A DNA stretch of 35,379 bases. It comes from Rhodococcus sp. OK519 (lineage in GTDB: Bacteria; Actinomycetota; Actinomycetes; Mycobacteriales; Mycobacteriaceae). Made by a program: the position numbers and the translations under genes. Positions 29,389 through 35,379 of the stretch are shown piece by piece. The notes below the pieces were generated by a model, which worked only from the letters and a program-made list of their open reading frames with translations, had not been told where the DNA came from and did not search any database. Location of the stretch: NCBI RefSeq assembly GCF_003051005.1, contig NZ_QAOW01000015.1, forward strand, positions 1 through 35,379, written 5' to 3'. Position 1 is the first letter of the stretch, and every line of letters starts with the position of its first letter.

Positions 29389-29438
29389 GTCGACGCTCCC
29401 TTCTCGTGCACACTCCCACCGAAAACGCTGCCAAATTA

Positions 29439-29455
29439 CCTTACATCGTGTATGG
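29439..29455. promoter_or_regulatory. Candidate TetR operator
   Basis: CC-t-TACA-tcg-TGTA-t-GG is a 17-bp imperfect palindrome centred in the gap between the TetR gene and the hydratase. TTA just outside on the left (29436-29438) and TAA on the right (29457-29459) extend the symmetry with a one-base offset. It overlaps a likely promoter (TTACCT 29436-29441, TAATAG 29457-29462). Confidence 0.55.
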
Positions 29456-29491
29456 CTAATAGTCGGACGATTCGAACGAAGCGGAGCCCGA

Positions 29492-30295
29492 ATGACTTTG
29501 ATCGACATCGCACGCCCGACGCCGGACGTTGCGATCCTCACCCTGAGCCGCCCGGAACGCCTCAACGCGCTCAGCTTCGCCCTGGTCGAGGAATTCCACG
29601 GCGCCCTCACCGCGCTCGAGCGCGACAACACGTGCCGCGTCGTGATCCTCACCGGCGCGGGCCGCGGATTCAGCGCCGGGCTGGATCTCAAGGATCCGGT
29701 CCGCGCGGCGCCGACCGCGGCCGGGCTCACCGGACCCGCGGCCGGGATGCGCACGCAGGAATACATCGCCTCGCTCGTCCCGCGGATCCAGCGGCTCCCT
29801 CAGACGGTGATCGCCGCGATCAACGGCCCGGCCTTCGGCGGCGGACTCGCACTCGCGGCGGCATGCGATCTACGGATCGCATCGGCGTCGGCGCGATTCG
29901 GCGTGCAGTTCATCAAGATCGGAATCTCGGGCTGCGACATCGGGATCAGTTACACGCTGCCCCGCATCGTCGGCGCGGGCCGGGCCACCGAACTCATCAC
30001 CACCGGCCGCGAGTTCGATGCCGCCGAGGCCGAGCGGATCGGCTTCGTCACCCGCACGGTCGAGAACGCCGAACTGATCGACGCCGCAACCGAACTTGCC
30101 ACCACTCTGTGTAACCACAGCCCCTTCGCGCTGGCGATGACCAAACAGGTCCTCACCGCCAACGCGTCCGCCGGGAGCGTGGACGCGGCCATCGCACTCG
30201 AGAACCGCACCCAGATCCTGGCCGGCACCGGCGGTGAGTTCGCGGAAGCCGTCACGGCTTTCGCGGAGCGCCGCGCACCGTCGTGGGTCCGCTGA
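29492..30295 (+). CDS. Enoyl-CoA hydratase/isomerase family protein
   Basis: The protein has 267 residues from the ATG after GCGGAG. Crotonase motifs in order: LSRPERLNALSFALVEEF, VVILTGAGRGFSAGLDLKDP (CoA-binding and first oxyanion strand), INGPAFGGGLALAAACDLRI (second oxyanion hole), then FGVQFIKIGISGCDIGISYTLPRIVGAGRATELITTGREF. The catalytic-Glu position after GLAL and before GCD appears altered (KIGISGCDIG), so hydratase activity is not certain; an isomerase or hydrolase is possible. It starts an operon with two SDRs, suggesting beta-oxidation-like chemistry on an acyl-CoA. Confidence 0.85.
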   Translation: MTLIDIARPTPDVAILTLSRPERLNALSFALVEEFHGALTALERDNTCRVVILTGAGRGFSAGLDLKDPVRAAPTAAGLTGPAAGMRTQEYIASLVPRIQRLPQTVIAAINGPAFGGGLALAAACDLRIASASARFGVQFIKIGISGCDIGISYTLPRIVGAGRATELITTGREFDAAEAERIGFVTRTVENAELIDAATELATTLCNHSPFALAMTKQVLTANASAGSVDAAIALENRTQILAGTGGEFAEAVTAFAERRAPSWVR

Positions 30296-30329
30296 CCCAC
30301 ATGTCCACCCCAGAGAGGAACCATCGATC

Positions 30330-31100
30330 GTGAACCGCGACAAGCTCGGCACTCTGTTCGATCTCACCGGCCGCACCGCGGTCGTCACCGGCGGCACCCG
30401 TGGCATCGGACTCGCGCTCGCCGAGGCCTACGTGTCCGCGGGCGCGAATGTCGTGGCGGCCAGCCGCAAACCCGAGGCGTGCGCCAAGGTCGAGCAGCAT
30501 CTTCGGAACTTGGGAGGCAACGCGATCGGAGTGCCGACACACCTCGGCGAACTCGACGACCTGACCGCACTCGTCGACCGCGCAGTGGGCGAGTTCGGCG
30601 GCATCGACATCCTCGTCAACGCGGCCGCGAATCCGCTGACGCAACCGCTGGGCCAGTTCACCGCCGACGCGTGGGCCAAGTCGTACGACGTGAATCTGCG
30701 CGGCCCGGTGTTTCTCACGCAGGCCGCACTGCCGCACCTCGAGGCCAGCGAGCACGCCGCCGTGCTCAACGTGATCTCCGTCGGCGCGTTCATGTTCTCG
30801 CCCAGCGTCGCCATGTACGCGGCGGGAAAGAGCGCGCTGCTGTCGTTCACCCGGTCGATGGCCGCCGACTTCGCACCCCGCGGCATCCGAGTCAACGCCC
30901 TCGCGCCGGGCTCGGTGGACACCCACATGGTCCGCAACAACCCGCCCGAGGCGATCGAGGCGATGCGGCAGATGTCGCTGCAGAAGCGTATCGCCGAACC
31001 CGACGAGATGGTCGGGCCCGCACTGCTGCTCACGTCCGACGCGGGCAGCTACATCACCGGTCAGGTGATCATCGCCGACGGCGGATCCGTCGTGCACTGA
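30330..31100 (+). CDS. Short-chain dehydrogenase/reductase (first)
   Basis: The protein has 256 residues from the GTG at 30330, with GAGAGGAAC about 9 nt upstream. Classical SDR: FDLTGRTAVVTGGTRGIGLALA (TGxxxGIG), LVNAAANPL (NNAG-type with an Ala), VLNVISVGAFMFSPSVAMYAAGKSALLSFTRSMA (Ser-Tyr-Lys triad; the usual SS is SV), PGSVDTHM and YITGQVIIADGG. It is 34 nt after the hydratase, so co-transcribed. It probably acts on a hydroxyacyl-CoA or alcohol. Confidence 0.87.
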   Translation: MNRDKLGTLFDLTGRTAVVTGGTRGIGLALAEAYVSAGANVVAASRKPEACAKVEQHLRNLGGNAIGVPTHLGELDDLTALVDRAVGEFGGIDILVNAAANPLTQPLGQFTADAWAKSYDVNLRGPVFLTQAALPHLEASEHAAVLNVISVGAFMFSPSVAMYAAGKSALLSFTRSMAADFAPRGIRVNALAPGSVDTHMVRNNPPEAIEAMRQMSLQKRIAEPDEMVGPALLLTSDAGSYITGQVIIADGGSVVH

Positions 31101-31180
31101 AACCCACCCGAGCACCCGGACGTGACCCGTGCCACTGAGCGAGAAGCGCCCTTCCATTCGTCCGTCGATGACGCCATGGT

Positions 31181-31213
31181 CCGTTGCAGGCCGGAAACTC
31201 CGGCGTGCAACGG
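31181..31213. terminator. 15-bp hairpin between the two SDR genes
   Basis: CCGTTGCAGGCCGGA (31181-31195) and TCCGGCGTGCAACGG (31199-31213) pair with one mismatch around a 3-nt loop, 14 nt before the next ATG. It could terminate the upstream transcript or be an operator. The sequence after it (ATTTCGGAGG) includes the ribosome-binding site of the next SDR. Confidence 0.5.
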
Positions 31214-31227
31214 ATTTCGGAGGTCAT

Positions 31228-32019
31228 ATGGCACGGCTCGAGGGCAAGGTCGCGATCATCACCGGCGCGGCGCAGGGCATGGGCGCCGCCACCGCGCGCC
31301 TGTTCGTGCAGGAAGGTGCCCGCGTGGTACTCGGTGACGTGCTCGAGGACAAGGGACGCGCACTGGCGGCCGAACTCGGGGAAGCCGCGGTCTTCACGCC
31401 GCTCGACGTGAGCCGCGAGGAATCGTGGGAGGCGGCCACCGCGCTCGGCGTCGACCGGTTCGGCGGCCTCGACGTCCTCGTCAACAACGCGGGCGTGATG
31501 CACTGGGCGCCCATCGAGGACATAGACGTCGAGAAGACCGAACGCCTGCTCGATATCAACGTCCTCGGGAACCTCCTCGGCGCCAAGGCCGTCGTACCGA
31601 CCATGAAGAAGGCCGGTCGCGGCGTCATCGTCAACATCTCCTCCGTCGACGGACTGCGTGGCGTCAACGGTCTCGCCGCGTACACCGCGAGCAAGTGGGC
31701 GGTGCGCGGCCTCACCAAGGCCCTCGCCTACGAACTGGGTCCGGCGGGCATCCGGGTGTGCTCTGTACATCCCGGCGGCGTGGACACCACGCTCGGCAAT
31801 CCGGGCGGCCTGGTCGGCGACGACCTGCAGAGCAAGTACGTGGGCGTGCCACTGCAGCGCATCGGCGAGTCCGAGGACGTCGCGCGGGCCACCCTGTTCG
31901 TCGCGAGCGACGAGGCGTCGTACATCTCGGGCGCCGAACTCGCCGTGGACGGCGGCTGGTCGGCGGGCACCTACTACCCGGGCCTGCCGGGCACGCCGTC
32001 GGCGCTGATGCCGAGCTGA
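31228..32019 (+). CDS. Short-chain dehydrogenase/reductase (second)
   Basis: The protein has 263 residues from ATG 31228, with GGAGG upstream. LEGKVAIITGAAQGMGAATARLFVQEG (TGxxxGMG), LVNNAGVMHW, IVNISSVDGLRGVNGLAAYTASKWAV (Ser, Tyr and Lys of the active site), HPGGVDTTLG and ASYISGAELAVDGGWSAG are all present. The DVL after the second strand suggests NAD rather than NADP. Many steroid dehydrogenases (3-alpha/20-beta-HSD type) look like this, and a kshA gene lies nearby, but a steroid substrate is only inference. Confidence 0.88.
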   Translation: MARLEGKVAIITGAAQGMGAATARLFVQEGARVVLGDVLEDKGRALAAELGEAAVFTPLDVSREESWEAATALGVDRFGGLDVLVNNAGVMHWAPIEDIDVEKTERLLDINVLGNLLGAKAVVPTMKKAGRGVIVNISSVDGLRGVNGLAAYTASKWAVRGLTKALAYELGPAGIRVCSVHPGGVDTTLGNPGGLVGDDLQSKYVGVPLQRIGESEDVARATLFVASDEASYISGAELAVDGGWSAGTYYPGLPGTPSALMPS

Positions 32020-32036
32020 CCACCGCGGGCCGGCCT

Positions 32037-32234
32037 GGTTCGTGACCGTCGTCGCGTTCCTGGCCGGTTTCGTCCGGGACCGGTTCGGCGGCTACGACGC
32101 CGCCTTCTACGTCGCCGGCGGGACCGTGCGCGATCGCGGCCGTGATGGCCCTCGCGATCTCCCAGCACGCGACCGATGCACGTGAAGGTGACGAACCGGT
32201 CGCGCCGGTGGTGCCCGCATCCCGCGACTCGTAA
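32037..32234 (+). pseudogene. Remnant of an MFS transporter C-terminus, frameshifted
   Basis: The plus strand reads WFVTVVAFLAGFVRDRFGGYDAAFYVAGG (a hydrophobic helix then the D-x-x-GGYDAAFYVAG loop typical of the last part of major-facilitator transporters). After a shift the next frame continues ...CAIAAVMALAISQHATDARE and VPASRDS to a TAA at 32232-32234. The two frames together form a normal-looking C-terminal end with a cytoplasmic tail. The N-terminal eleven helices are missing, so this is a deletion scar with a frameshift. Confidence 0.6.
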
Positions 32235-32277
32235 CGTAGGGCGGGGCACATGCTTCCGGACCACGCGAGGAGTCCAC

Positions 32278-32970
32278 ATGAGCGACAAGCGAGTACTCAT
32301 CGTCGTCACGAGCGTCGGCGAATACGAGAGCGTCGGCTACCGGACCGGGCTGTGGCTGGGCGAGCTGACGCATTTCTGGGACTACCTGCACGACGCGGGC
32401 GGCACCGCGACCGTCGCCAGCATCGCCGGCGGTGTCGTGCCGCTCGACCCGGAGAGTCTCACCCAGGAAGTCCTGAACGACCTGGATACCGGAACCCGCT
32501 ACGCGGACCGGGCATTCATGGACCTGCTGGACCACACGGTCGCGGTCGCGGACGTGTCCGTCGACGACTACGACGCGATCTACCTCACCGGTGGGCACGG
32601 CGTGATGTTCGACTTCCCGGACAGCCCCGATCTGGCTCGCCTGCTGCGGGAGTTCCACGAGGCCGGCAAGATCGTCTCGGCGGTCTGCCACGGCCCCGCT
32701 GGGCTGCTGGGCGCAAAGCTCGGTAACGGCGACTACCTGATCGCGGGGAGAAACGTCACCGGATTCTCCTGGCCCGAGGAGGAACTCGCGCAACGCGCCG
32801 ACGCCGTGCCGTTCAGCCTGCAGGAGCGACTGGAGGACCGCGGCGCCGTCTACTCGTTCGCCGCCCAACCGTTCGCACCGCACGTCGTCGAGGACGGCCG
32901 CCTGATCACCGGGCAGAACCCGGGCAGCGCCCGGCCCGTAGCCGAAGCCGTTCTGAGGCAACTCGGCTGA
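32278..32970 (+). CDS. DJ-1/PfpI (Hsp31-like) family protein
   Basis: The protein has 230 residues from ATG 32278, with GAGGAG 5 nt upstream. KRVLIVVTSVGEY begins the fold. TGLWLGELTHFWDYLHDAGG, YDAIYLTGGHGVMFDFPDS and SAVCHGPAGLLGAKL (nucleophilic Cys in the elbow) match the class I glutamine-amidotransferase-like DJ-1/PfpI family of the Hsp31/glyoxalase III type. Activity could be glyoxalase, deglycase or chaperone; the sequence alone cannot choose. It is 11 nt upstream of the LCP gene and may be co-transcribed. Confidence 0.85.
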   Translation: MSDKRVLIVVTSVGEYESVGYRTGLWLGELTHFWDYLHDAGGTATVASIAGGVVPLDPESLTQEVLNDLDTGTRYADRAFMDLLDHTVAVADVSVDDYDAIYLTGGHGVMFDFPDSPDLARLLREFHEAGKIVSAVCHGPAGLLGAKLGNGDYLIAGRNVTGFSWPEEELAQRADAVPFSLQERLEDRGAVYSFAAQPFAPHVVEDGRLITGQNPGSARPVAEAVLRQLG

Positions 32971-32981
32971 GCGTCACCCAC

Positions 32982-34247
32982 ATGGACCAACCGCGACCAC
33001 GCCGCCGACGCAAGACCGTCATGGCCCTGCGCATCGCGACGGCCACCGTGGCGGCTGCGGCGCTGGCGGTGACCGGCCTGGGATGGGCTGCCCACCATCA
33101 GTTGACGTCGGGGCTCCTCCGCTCCAGCGCCCTCGACATCCTCACCGGCGGCGACCGCACCTCGCAACACGGCGATTCGAACATTCTCCTCATCGGTTTG
33201 GACAGCCGAAAAGACATGCACGGCAACGATCTGCCGCCGGAGTTCGTCACCGACGAACTGCATGCCGGGGACAGCGACGCCGGCGGGTACAACACCAACA
33301 CCCTGATCCTGCTGCACGTGCCCGGCGACGGCAGCCGGGCCACTGCCGCCGCCATCCCCCGCGACGACTACGTCGACATACCCGGGTACGGCAAGAACAA
33401 GATCAAGGAGGCGTACGGGATGGCGAAGGCGGACGCCGACGCCGAACTCGAGGAACAGGGGGTGACAGATCCGACCGAACGCGAACAGCGGTCTCGCGAC
33501 GCCGGCCGCCGTTCGACGCTCGCCACCGTGCAGAAGCTGCTGCGCGTGCCCATCGACCACTTCGCCGAGGTCAACCTCGTCGGCTTCTACGACATCGCCA
33601 AGGCTCTGGGCCCACTCGAGGTGTGCCTCAACGCCCCGGTCGACGACCCGTACTCCGGCGCACACTTCCCGGCGGGACGGCAGTCCCTCGACGCGTCGCA
33701 GGCGCTGTCCTTCGTGCGGCAGCGCCACGGCCTCGACAACGGGGACCTCGATCGCACCCGCCGCCAGCAGGCGTACCTGACCGCCGTCCTCCGCAATCTC
33801 GATTCGACCGGCGTCCTCGGCAGCGTGGCAAAGATGCGCGGACTGTTCGACACCGTGAAGAGCGACGTAGTCATGGACGACGATCTCGACCCGGTCGCCT
33901 TCGCGGCGCAGGCACGCAACCTCACGCGAGGGAAACTCGACTTCTACACCCTCCCGGTCGAGGGATACGACACCGTGGACGGCGGGGCCGTCAACATAGT
34001 CGACCCGAACCGGCTGCGCACCGAGATCGCCCGACTGTTCGCGGGCGAAGGACCGGCACCCACGACGACTTCGACCGCTACGACCGCCACCCCGACGACC
34101 ACGGCGGCACCTACGACGTCGAGATCGGCGCGATCGGGTTCGCACACCACGACGACCACCGAGGACACGAGCATTCCGCTCGAGGCCCCACCGACGGAAG
34201 TACCTGTCGTTGCGGACGATCCGGATGGCATTCCCTGCGTCGACTGA
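32982..34247 (+). CDS. LytR-CpsA-Psr (LCP) family wall ligase
   Basis: The protein has 421 residues. A basic cytoplasmic start and one membrane anchor (ATVAAAALAVTGLGW, about 20-36) are followed by the LCP domain: SNILLIGLDSRKD, NTNTLILLHV, AAAIPRDDYVDIPGYGKNKIKEAYG, VNLVGFYDIAKALGPLEVCLN and LSFVRQRHGLDNGDLDRTRRQQAYLTAV, carrying the Arg/Asp set that binds polyprenyl phosphate. LCP enzymes attach arabinogalactan or other glycopolymers to peptidoglycan. No LytR_C domain is recognisable; instead a Thr-rich linker of about 60 residues leads to the tail DPDGIPCVD, which resembles the usual IPCV end. The stop codon is the first base triplet of a tandem repeat. Confidence 0.88.
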   Translation: MDQPRPRRRRKTVMALRIATATVAAAALAVTGLGWAAHHQLTSGLLRSSALDILTGGDRTSQHGDSNILLIGLDSRKDMHGNDLPPEFVTDELHAGDSDAGGYNTNTLILLHVPGDGSRATAAAIPRDDYVDIPGYGKNKIKEAYGMAKADADAELEEQGVTDPTEREQRSRDAGRRSTLATVQKLLRVPIDHFAEVNLVGFYDIAKALGPLEVCLNAPVDDPYSGAHFPAGRQSLDASQALSFVRQRHGLDNGDLDRTRRQQAYLTAVLRNLDSTGVLGSVAKMRGLFDTVKSDVVMDDDLDPVAFAAQARNLTRGKLDFYTLPVEGYDTVDGGAVNIVDPNRLRTEIARLFAGEGPAPTTTSTATTATPTTTAAPTTSRSARSGSHTTTTTEDTSIPLEAPPTEVPVVADDPDGIPCVD

Positions 34248-34297
34248 TGCCGGGACTGTCTACTGATGTCGGGACTGTCTACTGATGTCGGGACTAC
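34245..34297. repeat. 19-bp tandem repeat across two convergent gene ends
   Basis: The unit TGATGTCGGGACTGTCTAC occurs at 34245-34263 (one mismatch, C for T), 34264-34282, and again in part from 34283. The first TGA is the stop of the LCP gene. The partial third copy provides the TAG stop of the convergent oxidoreductase (34296-34294). Copy-number change would alter the spacing between the genes and could extend neither reading frame. Confidence 0.8.
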
Positions 34298-35172
34298 GGC
34301 AAGAGCACGAATTTTCCTCGGGCGTGCGGTGCCAGCAGTGCCCGGTGGGCGTCCGCCGCTTCCGTGAGCGGGAACCGGGTGCCCACCACGACGTCGAGGC
34401 CGCCGTGCGCGGCCATGTCGACCAACAACGGGCGCGCCTCACGCCGGATACGGGCGCTGTTCTCGTTCGGTCCACCGATCGCGAGGAAACCATCCTGTGC
34501 GGCACGACCGAAAGCGACAAGACTGACGATCCGCTCCGGTTCGACGCCCAGCGCGAGAGACTCGTCGATCACCTCGTCGGTGCCGACGGTATCGACGACA
34601 GCGTCTACGCCGTCGGGGGCGATCTCGTGAATCCGGGCAGGCAGATCCGGACCCGGCAGCACGGGGATGGCGCCCAGGGTGCGGAGGAAATCGTGGTGGG
34701 CGGACCACGCCACCCCGATGGTCACGGCGCCCCGGGCCACCGCCAGTTGAACGGTCAATTCACCGACGCCCCCCGCCGCGCCCTGGACGACGACGGCCTC
34801 ACCCGCCATGACCTTGGTGACTTCGAGGGCCTCATAGGCCGTGGTCCCCGCGACGAGCAGACACGCCGCACTCTCCCACGTCATCGAGTCCGGTTTCGGC
34901 AGAACATCATCCGCCGAGAGCAGCACCAGATCCGAGTAGGCGCCCTCGCCTACGTAGGCGAGGACCTCGTCGCCGACCCGAACGGACTGGACGTCGGCGC
35001 CGACCTGGAGGACGACGCCGGCCCCCTCCACACCCAACCGGATCGGCAGACGAGCGGGGTCGGTGCCGAACGCCCCGCTGTAGACCTTGGCGTCGAGCGG
35101 GTTGACTCCCACGGCACGCATCTCGACGACCACCTCACCCGCGCCCGGAGGCGGGATGTCCTGGTCGATCAC
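34294..35172 (-). CDS. NADPH-quinone-oxidoreductase-like MDR protein
   Basis: The protein is at least 292 residues from the GTG at 35172. AVGVNPLDAKVYSGAFG, GVEGAGVVLQVG, VRVGDEVLAYVG, ACLLVAGTTAYEAL and VVVQGAAGGVGELTVQLAVARG (AxxGxxG nucleotide site) identify a zinc-free medium-chain reductase of the quinone oxidoreductase group. Coding similarity extends about 15 codons upstream (VATAYGGPEVLEV) into a TAG without any start codon, so the annotated start lies inside the conserved domain. Either a start has been lost or the gene is shorter than normal. It lies 57 nt after the kshA stop on the same strand. Confidence 0.8.
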   Translation of the reverse strand: MIDQDIPPPGAGEVVVEMRAVGVNPLDAKVYSGAFGTDPARLPIRLGVEGAGVVLQVGADVQSVRVGDEVLAYVGEGAYSDLVLLSADDVLPKPDSMTWESAACLLVAGTTAYEALEVTKVMAGEAVVVQGAAGGVGELTVQLAVARGAVTIGVAWSAHHDFLRTLGAIPVLPGPDLPARIHEIAPDGVDAVVDTVGTDEVIDESLALGVEPERIVSLVAFGRAAQDGFLAIGGPNENSARIRREARPLLVDMAAHGGLDVVVGTRFPLTEAADAHRALLAPHARGKFVLLP

Positions 35173-35229
35173 CTCGAGGACCTCGGGTCCCCCGTACGCG
35201 GTCGCGACCTATTCCCGCGAGGGAACCGG

Positions 35230-35379
35230 TCAGTTCGATGCGGCCGATTCCGCCACGCGGCGCTCGAGATTCTCGGCGACCTCACGCCGCCAGGCCGCGA
35301 CCGGCTTGGTGGTGTCCATCTCGAACTCGAACCGGTTGGTCATGTCCGGGGTGATGTCGGCGACGTCGACGTAGAACTG
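35230..35379 (-). CDS. kshA: 3-ketosteroid 9-alpha-monooxygenase oxygenase, C-terminal part
   Basis: Partial: the last 49 codons, running off the right edge. QFYVDVADITPDMTNRFEFE, then MDTTKPVAAWRREVAENLER and a stop at 35232-35230. This is very like the C-terminus of KshA (M. tuberculosis Rv3526 and Rhodococcus homologues), the Rieske oxygenase that hydroxylates the steroid nucleus at C9. KshB reductase is not visible. The presence of kshA suggests that the right part of the window adjoins a steroid-catabolic region. Confidence 0.82.
   Translation of the reverse strand, partial: QFYVDVADITPDMTNRFEFEMDTTKPVAAWRREVAENLERRVAESAASN

Noticed and set aside
29492-31100. Steroid-ring (KstR2-type) operon based on TetR, hydratase and SDR order
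   Set aside because: The hydratase does not resemble EchA20 and no IpdAB or acyl-CoA dehydrogenase genes are present. Only kshA at the far edge points to steroids.

Overview
The window is high-GC DNA with dense coding on both strands. It contains mycolate-actinobacterial hallmarks: a partial 3-ketosteroid 9-alpha-hydroxylase oxygenase (KshA) at the right edge, a short-chain dehydrogenase resembling the mycofactocin-coupled class, LytR-CpsA-Psr and RNHCP proteins, many lipoproteins, and several promoters that seem to give leaderless mRNAs. A chromosomal segment of a Rhodococcus-like member of the Mycobacteriales is the best reading. The genus is inferred from gene content only.

Left part (1-12 kb). 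The left edge is scarred: a possible methyltransferase tail sits next to a short lipoprotein. Then come an aztD-like zinc chaperone lipoprotein under a near-perfect Zur box, and a stand-alone LeuA regulatory domain behind a 14-codon Val/Ile-rich leader peptide with competing hairpins. These are followed by a secreted lipocalin, a divergent SDR-DUF2867 protein and alpha/beta hydrolase sharing a 24-bp promoter gap, a secreted pentapeptide-repeat protein, a mycofactocin-type SDR, a baeRF-type protein, an HTH-Clp_N protein with a twin-palindrome promoter, and an LLM-class flavin oxidoreductase.

Centre (12-25 kb). This is the main accessory system. A minus-strand operon encodes MauE, MauD, the TTQ small subunit MauA, the heavy subunit MauB, a multicopper oxidase, two lipoprotein cupredoxins and a MauF-like membrane protein. 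Both tryptophans of the TTQ cofactor and the two key aspartates are conserved in MauA. MauB, the oxidase and both cupredoxins carry lipoboxes, so the enzyme is probably tethered outside the membrane. No MauG and no cytochrome c is present. An APC-type permease and an IclR regulator are transcribed divergently, and a four-gene betaine/choline-type ABC importer follows. I infer uptake and TTQ-dependent oxidation of an amine, with electrons passing through cupredoxin and perhaps to the oxidase.

Right part (25-35 kb). Two tandem RNHCP zinc-ribbon proteins are followed by a decayed gene with an in-frame TAG, an FdhF/YdeP-type molybdopterin oxidoreductase and a TetR regulator. The TetR gene is divergent from an enoyl-CoA hydratase and two SDRs. 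Then come an MFS-transporter remnant, a DJ-1/PfpI protein, an LCP protein ending in a 19-bp tandem repeat, a quinone-oxidoreductase-like gene without a convincing start codon, and the end of kshA. I saw no tRNA, rRNA, CRISPR array or intact insertion sequence.
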